A stretch of 64,000 nt of DNA from Arachis hypogaea (Eukaryota > Streptophyta > Magnoliopsida > Fabales > Fabaceae): positions 132,607,132 to 132,671,131 of the forward strand of contig NC_092038.1 in the NCBI RefSeq assembly GCF_003086295.3, given 5' to 3'. This document shows positions 33,460 to 46,133 of the stretch, piece by piece. A model generated the notes under the pieces. It saw nothing but the letters and a program-made list of their open reading frames with translations, did not search any database and was not told the DNA's origin. Numbering within the stretch: position 1 is the stretch's first letter; each line of letters starts with the position of its first letter. The translations under genes were made by a program, and so were the position numbers.

Positions 33460-36400
33460 TTAGGGACACTTGATGTTTCTTCCAGGACCACCATAGTAAA
33501 AGTAATTCCCCCAAACATTATTAATGCCTCCTTGTATATCATAGCAATTTGGGTGATCTGCTAAAACCTTGAGATTGTTCAATGGAATCAAATTGTTATC
33601 CCAATCCACAACTTGCAAATTCCTAAAGTATGAAGCTTTTGCAAACCCCTCCTCAGCAAAATGTCCACTTCCCATTTGGGTGCTTGTGTGAGACCCTGAA
33701 GACCTTGAATTTACAACTTCACCCCCAAATTGAACCATGCTTGCATGGTCCCCTAAGTGTGAGAACAAGAATGATGGCCAGTACCCTACTAACACCCCTG
33801 ACCCAAATTCAAGCCACCAATTCCCATGCTTTGGATCCTGTCATAATCAAATTTTTAAATAAACAAATAAATAAATAAAATTTGATTTTGATAAACTAAG
33901 AACATTTTTAAAAGGAGGATTTTTAGAGTATTACTTTTGATACTTTCAATAAATGAATTGATTTAGAATTGAAATCTGCATTAGAATTAATTGATGAAAT
34001 AAAATCGGTATCACTTTAATAAAAAATCAATAAAATTTGTTGTTTGTATAATTATGTCGATGAAATAATTAAAAATAATATAAAATTTTAATTGAATTAA
34101 GACTAAGCACTGGATGCACAAAATGAAATTGAAACTAGCAGCACATGCTCTAACTATTAACTACTATATTGTCATTTAATCATATTTATTTATTTTTAAA
34201 GGTAATCATTTAAGTAGTAAATAAAAATAGTAGTTTTGTTTACTAAGAAAATAATATATAATTAAAAAAAAACAACTCCTCTTCAACGGTACACTTTATT
34301 TGTTTTTGTGGCAAAGCAAAGCTACTCAAATCGAAGACATAATGATTAAGTGGCACATGTTAGCTAGCATGAGAAGAAGTGAAATGGGTCAAAAAGATAT
34401 CAAGAAACTAAAGGTGGTGAATGAAATATCCAAAATATTGGAATTTTTTGTTAAAATAATATTAGATGAGGATTGAGGGAGAAGCAAAAAGGGTGAGGAG
34501 CTCAGAAGTATAAGCTCTTTAATTTGAAAAAGAAAGAGAATCTTTCAAAGAAGTAAACAAAAAATCATAAGAGTTTGCAGGACATTATTCGAATTCACCG
34601 AATGATTTCATGAAATGTTCCAAAGTAGTAATAAAGAGAGTAAAGTGGTGCACATAGAGTAACTAGAATAATTTATGCACTACAATTTATTCCTTTATTT
34701 TTTCTATTTTCTTTTAAATATTTAACTATTTATCAAGTGAAAGTTTATATTAATCATGCTGCCTTTGCTTCTAATGTTATGTAACAAATTTCAAATACAC
34801 ATTGCGAGATTTTCATAATAGACCATCCTTTTCAGTTTGGCTGATTTGCCTATAGAATTTGCATATTTTGTTGAAGTTGAAAAAAATAAATAAAGTATTC
34901 AAATCCAATGGTATGCATTCATCAGTCTTCTTCTGACATGTCTCATTATTAAAACAAAATCTCTTTTATCCTTTAGATGGGTTGGACCCATAATCTGATC
35001 TTGTTTTAACGCACTCATTCTCTCACAAAAGGACTATACTGTAAACCAAGAACAAGAATAAGCCAAGCCTAATTAAAACTATGATAATTTTATAGTAACT
35101 ATTAATTTGCACAAAATAGTATAAAAGTTAATATATATATATATATATAATTACTGTATTACTTCATTTTAAACTTTAACCCCGTTTCATTAAAAAAATG
35201 TATTATTGTTTTCCTAAGGTCAAAAAATTCGGTAATTAACCAGGAGAAGTTAATCTAATTAGTAATTACCTTCCAAATGAGTAAACTAATATCAAATTGT
35301 CCACCGCTATATGAAGAAGTTGGAGAGATTGCGGCCCCAATTGCAATTTTATTGTTAACTTGAACAAAGCCAGAGCAAAGCAAATTGTAACAGCCGGTTG
35401 CTTGGTATGCATCAGTCTGCAGAAAGAGATATATATGAAACAACAACAATAAATACAAATATGAATCATTATTATTCTCACTTTTCCTATCTATCTTACC
35501 CTTCAAGCAAATATATATTTTTTAGGGAAAAGTATAGATAAATAATAAGAATACTAAACAATGTGAATAATAAATATGTCAGATGTTCAATTCAATAGGT
35601 ATACAGATGATTATGTTCATTATTTTTAATTAAAAGATTATTTCTTTTGATTCGATTTACTTATGCACAATTAATAATGGTTGAATGTTCAATTTACTAG
35701 GTAGACAGATGATTATCCTAATATTAAAGTTTATGAGATAATTTGGAGGTGAAGTGTTTTTTTATTTTATTGGGTCAATTCTAGAACCTATTGTTCACAT
35801 TGTTTATAAAAGTTATTATCTACCTAGCTGTTACCTAGATTATTTCTTTATCAATAATAGGTTTACCATTGTAATTATTTTTTAGTGAGAGTACATAAAA
35901 AAAAGGAAAAGGTACATAGTATATAAGGTGTAATAACTCAACAAATATTTTCTAAGGGAAATTTTTCATTCTCTCCAACACTAATTTTTAATTGTTCACG
36001 GTATTTTCTAATCCGACGAACTAAAGACTAATGATCACTCACCCAACCCAAGATGGTTTTAAATATATATAATATAAGAATACAAAAGTATATATAGCAC
36101 ATGGTATATGTAGTTTCACACCCCATTTAATATGTGATTATTGCTTCAATTAACTTAATCATTACATACATTACATATATACATACCGTCCAATAAGTAA
36201 AGAATCTTGGAAAGCTGTCCCCATAGAGCTCAGGGCTGACCTGCATGAAATTTACTTGAAATTAACATAATAGAATAAGTTACAAAATTCAACACATGAA
36301 TGAAAATGAGAGGTAGGTGTATAGTAGTTGCATATGCTAGCTACCTTACCTTGTGAGTACTAACCAAATATATATAGAGGAAGCATGCATTTTAAGAAAT

Positions 36401-37888
36401 AATAAGTATACTTAACTTTTAAATATTATAATAAAGTAACTAATTGAATTGAAGAAGTTGAAGAGTGCATGCCTGCCAACCAGCTTCAATGGTGTTAAGA
36501 TCATCCCCAAAAGAACCAGAAATGACCCAAATTTGAGATAAGCTGAATTCATATTGGTTTTCTACAAGAGGTGCCCACACATTTATGCTTGCTTTTGCTC
36601 CATAGTATTCATCTCCACTAACATACCCTACTGCATGCTGTGTATGTATGTCAAATATTATTAACTATATATTTTTATTTGTAATTTGTAATAACTTCAT
36701 TTTCATCAATAATCCATAATTAATAAGCTGAATTTATTATTAATTTCATCAATTTACATACACAAATATTTATTTATTATTACTAAATATAACTATTTAA
36801 TTAAATATAACAATATAAAATAAGTTTATTATATCTCACAAGGTTAGGATTTTGTAAAAGTTAAGAAATTAGAAATGTAGTTGTAGACACAGATTAAAAA
36901 TAAGAGCCTCTTATTGCTTTGGAGTTCGGAGCTGCAGGGTGAAACAAACCTGAGGAACCATGGAATTCTGTGATCGCTATAAATAGGAAAAGGGTGATAT
37001 TTCACTATCAAAAGAAACAAAGAAGAAAAAGAAAATAGTAAAAAAAAAAAAAGACACACAAGTTATGCTTTTGTTGTCAGTATCCTTTTTTTTTTCCTCT
37101 TTATTTATATATATGTGAAGAAACAGAAGTTACTCTTACTTGTAATATTTTTAATATAAATGCTGCTTTAATTTAATTATAGTTTAAATGCATTTAATGA
37201 AAATAAGTAAAGTGATGTGATGATTAATTAGTAATTACCTCATGTCCATCACCAGTTGTATCCCTTCTAAAGGAAGTGATTAATTTTCTTCCAAAGGTGG
37301 TAACAGAGGAAGCTCTTAATAAGTCATTTTCTGTTGTTCTTCTGATTGGAATTGTTCCTTCTGGACATGATTCCCCAGAGAAGCTCCACACTTGAAAATT
37401 CTCACTCATTTTTTCACTCTTACTCTTATGTCCCTTTGGCCTTTCTGGTGGATCCTGCACACATACACTCCCACTAATCCCAATTAAAAATGTTATTCAT
37501 TCTAATAAGATATATTAACCTTAATTAACTAAATAATTGAATTAATTACCAATGGTTTCTGGCCTCTCAATAGAGGATGATCAAAAGCTGGTTGCCTATG
37601 AGACACAACACAATCTATGATATCACCATCAGGACTCTGCAAATAATGAATTCAGAATCATATATATATATATATATATAGCTTTGGCCTAATAATGCAT
37701 TTAATTATTTTGGTATGTACCTGAATTGTTTTAACACTTGGTTTGTTGATTTGCTGAAGATGGTTTCTTATGGTTCTCAACTTGCGTAGCTCCTCCAATG
37801 GCCTAAAGGTTTGATTTTCAAAAGAACATGCCACATGACAAACCATAAGAAGAAGAAGAAGAAAAGGTACTAGGATTGTTGTTGACAT
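33460..37888 (-). CDS. Neprosin-domain (DUF239) secreted protein
   Basis: Seven exons (37721-37888, 37550-37636, 37239-37454, 36473-36637, 36187-36240, 35270-35416, 33460-33837) join in frame to 404 residues. Residues 1 to about 22 ([20 protein letters not shown]) are a signal peptide; the frame stays open upstream but has no earlier ATG. The activation-peptide region contains [21 protein letters not shown] and [18 protein letters not shown]. The neprosin domain has [48 protein letters not shown] and [17 protein letters not shown], ending [10 protein letters not shown]. Neprosin is a glutamic prolyl endopeptidase of pitcher plants; most plant paralogues are uncharacterised, so protease activity is an inference. 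The intron after exon 4 appears to use a GC donor. Intron 6 is long (about 1.4 kb). Confidence 0.9.
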
Positions 37889-38961
37889 GCTTGAATAGAA
37901 GAAGAAGAAGATGATGATGAAGCAGCTTCTTTTCACACTTATATCATTCTTCGTTCTTGTAGCTCCATAAACAAAAACAAGACTAGCTTGCTTTTATCTT
38001 GATTTTTTTTTCCATAACAATTAATTAATAATCTTTCACCATTTTCAATGCCTTGGGAACTCACTCAGAACAATGTTAGTTCCTTGGCTTCATCTACTCT
38101 CTTATCTCATATATATCAAAATATGCAAATGGGGTTGTATGTAATCATTAGAAATGAAATCATCTTAGTTTTATATGTAAAAGAAGTGAAGAGAGGAGGG
38201 TCTACTTTACACGCTTTGCGTGCCAAGTGGATTTTGAAGGTCTATATATGTATAATAATAATAATTAATTGGAAAATTCCGAAAATGGAAAATTCTCAGA
38301 ATTTTGTAGAGTATAATTTGTTCCATGGAATACGGAACTTGTTTTCTCTTAATGGAGTCTGGACTATAAGAAAATCTGTCATATAACGTCTGTTCAAATA
38401 TAAAATAGGCATAGAATGTAGAAAATTATTGTACCATTCACTCGGATTTTTAATAGTTAATAAAGATCCAATTTGAAAAAAAAAAAACCTTTCTTTTTCA
38501 AAGATTTCTTCTTAAAGTTGGTTTTTTAAAAATTGCAATAGCTATACTTGATAAATTAAAATAAAAGTAATTATTGATAAGCACAAAGTATAATATTAGA
38601 GAAAAGATTTTTCATTGTCTCCCTAACAGAATTCATAATATAATTGTGTTCGATAAATTTATTTTTAAAATTTAAATAATTTTAACAGGCACAAAAAAAA
38701 ATGAATATAGACATTGATTAATATGTAGAATTATATTAAAATTTTTAATTTTGATATTAGTTTTAAAAATATCTTTTTATTTATTAAAAACAACAAAAAA
38801 AACATATTATCCTTTTTATTTATCAAATATAAAGTAAAATATTTGTACTTTTCAAAAATAAAAGTATCTTTCTTAAAAAAATCATACAAATGTTAAATTA
38901 GGTAGAATTCTATAATAGAGTCCGAAACTCTGAAAAATAGTCATAGAGACTAAAATAAATT
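37889..38961 (-). promoter_or_regulatory. Upstream region of the neprosin gene
   Basis: AT-rich, with no conserved coding frame. It should hold the promoter. The short plus-strand open frame at 38048-38386 has no recognisable motif. Confidence 0.4.
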
Positions 38962-39105
38962 AATGATCAATAATATTTGAAAGACAATAAAAAATCAGTT
39001 CAAACCGTTTAAATTTATTTTATTTAATATTTATTAATTTAAAAAAATAAAAAATGCTATAAAATAGAAATTTGGGCTGATATTTTATTGTCTTCTAACA
39101 TTACC
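38962..39105. repeat. MITE copy d of the TTAATATTTATTAATTATT-type family
   Basis: Left end AATATTTGAAAGACAATAAA and right end TTTTATTGTCTTCTAACATTAC are inverted relatives. The core is TTATTTTATTTAATATTTAT. Confidence 0.55.
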
Positions 39106-39344
39106 GACCATATTAATATTGTATTCAATACTCAAATTTATTATTAGTTGAGATATTTGACTTAACGATAATTAATATAATTAAGGTGTAAGTAAGTAAC
39201 TAAAAACAAATATATTAAGAGATCAGATTGAGAATGTATCTTCATCTTAAGAGCGAAATATTTCTCACTAGATTGAAAGATATAATTATTTAGTAAGTAG
39301 TGTAATTTTTACTTCAGTTTTTCATAAATTTTCAAATTGTATTA

Positions 39345-40208
39345 AGCTGGGTTTGGTAAAGCTTTTTCAGGAGGTGCTTGTGCTTTTAAAAAGCACAAGC
39401 ACGTCATTTTGCGTTTGGTAAATTAAAAAGCTCAAGTGCTTGTGCTTGCGGCTTTTAAAAGTTAGATGTGCTTTTGAAAGCACCTAGGAGGTAGCTTTTC
39501 AAAGCTGGCTTGTGCTTTTCAAAATTTAAAAGTCTAATATAACCTCATATGTTAACTAATTTTCAAATTTAATGTTTACATTTATGTCTATTATAGTATT
39601 TTTAAATTTTAAAAGCTATTTTACCAAACACAATTGATGTTACTTATGTTTATTAAATGTTGTTTTTGATTTGATTTACCAAACATAAATGCTACAACTT
39701 TTAAAAAACCATCTTTTAAAAGTTAACTTTTATAAGCTACTTTTAAAAAGTAAAAGTTTTACCAAACTAAGCCTAAGTTTGATTGGTGAAAAAAATTAGA
39801 TTATAGTAATTTAGGTAATTTAATATTTTTAGTAATGATGTTTAGGATAAAATAAATTTTTATGATACTTATATAAAATTTTAAAGTTAAAAAATAGAAG
39901 AATTTATTTATTATATTTATGTTTATTATGAATTTTTTATTTTAACATTATTTTATTTTAAAATATTATATAAAATTTTAAAGAATTTGAAAAGAAAAAT
40001 TATTTTTTTGTTATAAACATGTTTATTATATTTTTTTCAATTTTTAAAAGCTGTTTTACCAAACACAATTATGGTGCTTGTACTTATTAAAAGCCATTTT
40101 TAATTTGATTTTACCAAACGTAAGTGCTGCAGCTTTTAAAAAGCTGTCTTTTAAAAGACAGCTTTCATAAGCTACTTTTAAAAAGTAAAAGCTTTACCAA
40201 ACTAAGCC
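39345..40208. mobile_element. Non-autonomous DNA transposon rich in AAGCTTTTAAAAGC-type repeats
   Basis: The left end AGCTGGGTTTGGTAAAGCTTTT and the right end (complement AGGCTTAGTTTGGTAAAGC) are inverted repeats, both flanked by TTA (39342-39344 and 40209-40211), which suits a PIF/Harbinger-like element. A second copy of the right end lies inside at about 39735-39775, so the structure is nested or internally duplicated. The interior is full of short palindromes of TTTTAAAAGC and has no coding capacity. Confidence 0.6.
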
Positions 40209-40866
40209 TTAAACTAATTTAAGAGACTGCACACATTATAAACATTACGAGTCAAAATGGTAAGCTTTGTATAAACATTAAGAGTAATACTTGTCCAAAA
40301 ATAAAACGAGTTCTTTCAATTATTATAACTCAATTTAATTAAGCATCAATTTCTTCCTTGTCTATCACATTTGTTTGACTTTCTGATGTTGTTTTTTTAT
40401 ACAATTCTTTACATATATGTATGAACCCATCTTATAAGAAATTGAGCAGTTTGTTATCATGACATGGGTGTAATTCCTTGACTTCTTCTCTTGGATTTAT
40501 TAGAAAAGTGATGAATCCATGTCTTACCCGTTATATATACAAGGCAAAGAGGTTAATTAAAAGTTCTTATTGCTTCCTTTGGTCACCTTGTGGGGCTTCA
40601 ATTCAAAGTCAAAAGAACTTACCACATTCCTCTCCATAATTACATGTGATCCCACTTTAAAAAGTGGAAAATCTCTTAATTTAGGATGCATAATATTATT
40701 AGGTTAAGAGAACAAGATTTTGTAAAAGGTAGACATGATTCAATTAAAATATTTCTTCAATCCTTTACTTAGCCGTCAAGATTGTTACTATTTCCAATTC
40801 ATTATATAGCAATATAATTAATTCCATAGAGTAGTTATAAATTTATAATGATGGCCAAAAAACAGT
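40209..40866. other. Intergenic DNA between two transposons
   Basis: No gene or bounded repeat is recognisable. Confidence 0.5.
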
Positions 40867-40997
40867 ATTGTTAGAGAGACAAAAGAAAACAGTGAAGACT
40901 TATTTTATTTAACATTCATTAATTGATGTTAGAATTAATAAATATTAAACAAAATAAATTCTGACTGTTTTTTGGTAAGTTATTTTAGTTATCAAAT
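40867..40997. repeat. MITE copy e of the TTAATATTTATTAATTATT-type family
   Basis: It contains GTTAGAGAGACAAAAGAAAAC, the core TTATTTTATTTAACATTC..AATAAATATTAAACAAAAT, and CTGACTGTTTTTTGGTAAG at the right. Confidence 0.6.
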
Positions 40998-41639
40998 ATT
41001 TTCGGCCAAGAAATTTCAGCAACTTTCATCCGTATCCTAAGCTAATTAACACGCTAATTTCAGCTATCTCAAATTATGAAAATGATGCTAGCTAGGGATA
41101 GATCATAGTCATAGAAATACATTATATTCCACGTACCCTATCTACCTTTCATAGCGTATTACATTCCATGATGCTGGGATAGCATATAAATTATGATTTA
41201 TGAAGGCACCTAACTTTAGAATTTTATCTGTTTTTAAAGGTGGAATATTAGTAAAGCGGCCATTATTTTAAAAGAAGAGAATAATAGAATCATGAGAAAG
41301 AATGGTAGATGCTTGGGTTTGAATGATGTGAAACGACATATAGAAGATGATGCCTTCCTAATTACATGAATTAGTTTCCAAATAATAAGGTTCATTCAAT
41401 CGATTCAAACCTATTTCTCTTTGTGCGTGCATAGTATAATATTCAAATTCCCAAGACAAACATGCATGTATGTCTAAGGCTTTCAAGAATGGAATGGTGA
41501 TTAGGCAAGCAATGATTTTGTATAATTAAGGAGCTTATGGGGCAGAACCTGCTTAATGCTAATTCCTAATTAAATATACAATTACAGTACGACTTAACTT
41601 AGAAAATTGTTGGTTCTCTTAGCTTTTTGGCATACAAAG
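40998..41639. other. Intergenic DNA
   Basis: AT-rich, with no recognisable gene, RNA or bounded repeat. Confidence 0.5.
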
Positions 41640-42090
41640 TTGTTCAGTTGCTCAGTCCCGGCACGGGTCGGGTTTACCTGATGCTTGGTGATGATGAGGA
41701 TGCTGGGTTCGGTTCGTCTTCGTGCGTTAGGATAGGATGAGGTCGGGGGCGAGATCCCGCCGAATTGCGATTTGGTGTGGAGGGTTCATCTGCAAAAAGA
41801 CTTCGACGTCTAAGTTAGTGTCCGTACAAAAGTGGCAATTAGGGTAAAGGATAGATGATATATCTGGAAAAGGAGTAGGACCCTTCCCTTATATAGTATG
41901 TACTAAAACGGATCCCACATAAACAGACCCACCTTTTAAAAAGCTTTTTTTTTGCGGTCAGATGCCTCATAAAAGGGGAGGTGACATTCGGGTCGCCTCC
42001 CAATTCGGGTCACGTGAGGCCATCGGGTCGGCCGGTCACTCGAATACGGCCATTGGGCCAGTTGAGTCGGGTCGAAACAGAAGTCTTAAT
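41640..42090. repeat. GC-richer LTR-like fragment
   Basis: This block stands out from its AT-rich surroundings by GC content and CG dinucleotides (GGGTCGGG, CGGGTCACGTG, GGGTCGGCCGGTC). The words TCTGCAAAAAGACTTCGACG and AGTTAGTGTCCGTAC resemble sequence I recall from legume gypsy-type LTRs. It contains a TATA-like TATATAG at 41892-41898. No pol sequence is attached, so it may be a solo or truncated LTR. Confidence 0.5.
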
Positions 42091-42750
42091 TACTTTGCAA
42101 TAGATTAAAAAAAAACTATGTACCAAATTCAAGTGACTTTTAATAAACTAACTCTCTTTGGATTTAACAAGGTGATTTTATAATTTTAATTAATTTATAC
42201 CATCTAAACTGTTTTTTCTACGGAGAGACAAAGTGATTGAAAGATGTTGGGAAGCATCTAATTAGGTCCCAACAGAGTGTGTGATGAAAACTAAAGACTA
42301 TGATTTAGGAGTGTGGGATTATTGTTACTAAGACAAGAATGTTTCTCTTTCCCATTTGCTTCACTTATGATGTGCTGCATGCTAGCAATAACTCTTGGGT
42401 GGCATTATATATTCATCTCTCTAATACTACTAATTAATACATGTAACATGGCCATCATTCATGTTTGCCAACCATATAGTTGGAATGGGAATTAATAATG
42501 TTGCATGTTTGGGGGACACAAAATGATGGTTAATCATGTGCTTTTAAACATGTGTGCATGGATGAGATGTCACATAATAAAACTACCCCAAGGAGAAAGC
42601 TAGCTACCTCTTCCTGTAGCTGCAAACCATGCATGCTAACTTACAAAACTTAACTTTATATGGACCATATATTTTCAATACAGTTCATTTATTTGGAAAA
42701 AAAAATAATGAAATGGTATTCTCTTATATTAAAAATACATATATTTCAAT
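42091..42750. other. Intergenic DNA
   Basis: No gene is recognised. A 60-residue open frame at 42313-42495 has no conserved motif and is likely chance. Confidence 0.5.
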
Positions 42751-42888
42751 GTGAAAATTCACGTGTAGTTATTTTCATCTAAAATTACTAGTTAAAAACT
42801 GTTAGATGATTTAACATATTTGATTAAATTGTTATATAATGACTTTTAATTTTTAAGTTCACATAAAAGACAATTATATATGAGTGTC
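42751..42888. repeat. Divergent second copy of the foldback MITE seen at 19270-19410
   Basis: It shares the order GTGAAAATTCA, GTTAGATGATTTAACATATT, GATTAAATTGTTATATAATG and AAGTTCACATAAAAG with the complement of the first copy, but with many substitutions. Confidence 0.6.
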
Positions 42889-43282
42889 ATCTATTTCAAA
42901 TGAACCAAAAGATAACATAAGTTTTTCTCTAATATACTTAAATCATTTTTAGAATAAAAGTCTACTACCACATATTAATAATTTGTTACTGAGGCCCATT
43001 ATAATTTACAAAGAACTTAGTCATTTCTTAGTCACTGACTCGGCCTCGTTTTAGTTTTTTTAGTTTTCTAGTTTTTGAATGTGGGCCATTAAGGCTGATA
43101 TAACCTTTATTGATTAACAAGCTACTACACAATTCTGACAAAAACCAACACAGCCTTCAACATGATATGAAATAATATTAAGCTCATTCATATATTGTCC
43201 ACGACAGGGTGAAGCCCAACAACTTAGACAGCGGTCTTCATGAAACAGAAAAAAAATTCAGTTTAGAGCAATAATAATAAAA
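42889..43282. other. Intergenic DNA
   Basis: No gene or bounded repeat is recognised. Confidence 0.5.
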
Positions 43283-43832
43283 GTGAACTACCGAAAATGT
43301 ACTTGAGTTATTTTGAGGGTGACAAAAATAAAAAATATTCTTAAATTTTATTATTAACAAAAATATCCTAAAATTATTTAAATACACGATAAAAATGTCT
43401 AATATTAAATATATATTCTCAAAATATGTTTTAAAACTAAATTTTGATATAATTTTTTACAAGTATAATTAAAAAATAAAATATTTTTATCTTTAAAATT
43501 TAATAATTTTTTATTAAGTATATATTTTTTTATAATTTTTTGTCAACCATCAATAATATTTTTAGAAAATAAAAAATTTAAAAATCAAATTTTCATCCGA
43601 TTTCTTGTGTATATTTTTTTAATAGTTATCAAATATTTTTATATATTATGAATTAAATACATAAATGCTTTGTTAAATATAAAAATTATTTGTCACTTAT
43701 AAAAAAAATATTTTATTTAAACATTTTTATCATATTTTTAAATAATATGAGGACATTTTTATCATTAACAAAATTTAAAACATTTTTTTTGTGTCAAAAT
43801 AATTCGAATAATTTTTAGTGATTTATCCTAAA
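43283..43832. repeat. MITE with long terminal inverted repeats
   Basis: About 110 bases at each end are inverted relatives. Left: TTATTTTGAGGGTGACAAAA then TTATTAACAAAAATATCC. The complement of the right end reads TTATTTTGACACAAAAAAAA then GTTAATGATAAAAATGTCC. The interior is extremely AT-rich and non-coding. Confidence 0.7.
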
Positions 43833-43942
43833 AATAATGGTATAATTATTTAATATTGTATTGACATATATTGCTCAGACAAATATATAAATATAGAGAA
43901 CCCACAAAAATATTTAGTATCACTAAAATAGAAAAATAATGT

Positions 43943-44098
43943 TATATATATACTAAAATTAATTATTAAAATCAGTTATCAGTATAAAATATATGTTAAA
44001 AAATATAAATATATATTAAAAATAAATTAAATTATATATATATTTATACATAAATATATTAATAACTGATTTTAATGATTAATTTTAATATACAAATA
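43943..44098. repeat. Small Stowaway-like palindromic MITE
   Basis: The left arm TACTAAAATTAATTATTAAA then ATCAGTTATCAGTATAAAAT is complementary to the right arm, whose complement reads ATTAAAATTAATCATTAAAA then TCAGTTATTAATAT. TA-rich flanks fit a TA target. I recall this family as common in Arachis sequences. Confidence 0.7.
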
Positions 44099-45071
44099 AT
44101 ATTTTTGAAAAGGAAGATATGGTATGATTGAAAATCTAAACTGCCGTGTGCATCTAAATAAGTAGCTACTCTATCTCAATGTCTTATGCTATCATATCTC
44201 AAATTGAGTTTTATAATTTTAAAATATGAAGTAATCAAAGTACAAATAACCCATATTTTAAAGATTACTTAGTACTTAGTGGTATCAATCAATCCAACAA
44301 TCTTAGATAATGGTATAAATCTTTGTCCCACGCATGCAATGATGTGTCAGTTGGCTTGAGCTGCCACATGACATGTGTACAAAAGAATCCTTCCTACTAA
44401 GTCAAGGAATACGGCTTGTTCTTCTCACCAACACCAATGCAGAATTGAGCATTGTGATAGGATAACACACACGACCAGTATTTAAGATTAAAAAAGTATA
44501 TAATATAAGTAAACAATATGTAAGGTATCTTATTTGATACAGACGGAATGAACGATGATATCCACTATACCAAGCACAATATAATAGTGTATATATTTAA
44601 AGTTATTAATAACTCCTAAAACATACCAAAGCATTAATTGGATCATTGACATGTCAAAAATTGTTGTCTTTTTAATGGGGAGGATAATACAGAAAACTCA
44701 TCACGAGCCATGATTAAGCTTGGACTGAGATCAATCAAAACACGTCTATCATAGCGTACTGCCCCACTTATGGTTCCTTGTATATATATGCTGGTACGAT
44801 GATATGTATGTGATAGATAATGGAGTTGCTAAATTTGGTTTTGATTCTGCTAAATTAGGAAAGCATTTGTTGAAGTGTTAATTTAAAGGAGAAGTGGGAG
44901 ACAACAAAATCAGAATGTGAAGGAATAAAATCTCCTATGACTATATAATTCTAAATTCATAATCGCAATCATAATCCTTGTGTTCTTCCATAAAGATAAA
45001 TAGAAATCATTTATTCTCTTAATAAGTTAATAGGAATTATAGGACCTTCATCTTTGGCTTAAACCTATGAT
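44099..45071. other. Intergenic DNA
   Basis: AT-rich, with no gene or bounded repeat recognised. Confidence 0.5.
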
Positions 45072-45556
45072 ATGATGTACGGACACTAGTATAGAACATA
45101 ATACGATATGGGACACGTCGACACATGAATTTTAAAATCTTATAAGATACGGTGACACACATACATATAAAATATAAAATATTTTTTAGATAAATCGTAA
45201 TGATATTTTGATATTTTATTGATATTAAAATATAAATTAATTTTTTTAATTATTTTTAATGTTTTTTTTAATTATATCAAGTATCTAAAATACTTTTTGT
45301 TTTAATAAGTAATAATATATATACTATATCTAAATTTATTTTAAGAATATATCTTAAAAATAAGATTGGACACACTGAGACACGTGATGATATTTAAGTG
45401 TGTGGGCGTGTCCATAAAAGAATTTTTATTATTTTATTAAGATAAAGTTGGACACAGCAGACACGCGTGTCAGACGAGTGTCGGTGAGTATCGTGTCCAA
45501 AATGTGCCTGACACGTGGACACGACAACTCAGCGAAGTGTGCGTGCTTCGTAGGCT
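45072..45556. repeat. Transposon-like repeat with GGACACG-rich ends
   Basis: Both ends are rich in the same words in opposite orientation: TATGATGTACGGACACTA and GGGACACGTCGACAC on the left; on the right the complement reads CTACGAAGCACGCACACTTC and TCGTGTCCACGTGTCAGGC. The interior is AT-rich and non-coding. The superfamily cannot be decided from the sequence alone. Confidence 0.55.
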
Positions 45557-46133
45557 TAAACATTTCAAATATTAATTACTTAATAAATAAATAATTCATT
45601 TTCTTTCTTTTTTATAGATTTTTAAAATGTCTGGAAATCACACAGACAGACACAATAAAAATAAAATAAAAAGTTAAAATTAAAATACCAAATCCTTTGG
45701 TTAGGCAATGATAACATTATTTGGGGCCATGGCATCTTTTGTATACTTTGGAAAGTAGCTAATTTTTCATAGTTTCATATCTTTTATCGATCACCACTTA
45801 AAGAACTAGTTTTAGCCATATATTCTATAATCTATATAGCATAAGATTTTCGCTTAAGTGGCACTTCTAAATGATTCGAAATTAAATTATAACATCTTTA
45901 TGATTTCAGAAACATCTTATTATAATAAGATTGAATACAATATATATAGTACCAAGGAATCATAAAAAGCACCATTTCATGCCAGAACATCGTACAAATA
46001 AAGTGGTTAATGACGAAAAACCCACTTAATATTATCATTGTCTGAGTTGGCTCTATGCCTATAAAAATCGAGGTTGCAAATCATTGTTCAAGTAAAATCT
46101 AATAAGGGTCATATAGAAGTTAAGAAGTACCTC
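45557..46133 (+). promoter_or_regulatory. Promoter and leader of the SOUL gene
   Basis: A clear TATA box (TATAAAAA) lies at 46060-46067, 67 bases before the ATG at 46134. Nothing else distinctive is seen. Confidence 0.6.

Noticed and set aside
33630..33878. Plus-strand frame opposite the last neprosin exon
   Set aside because: It is antisense to a well-supported exon and has no similarity of its own.
38048..38386. 112-residue frame upstream of the neprosin gene
   Set aside because: No signal peptide, domain or family resemblance; composition matches the AT-rich background.
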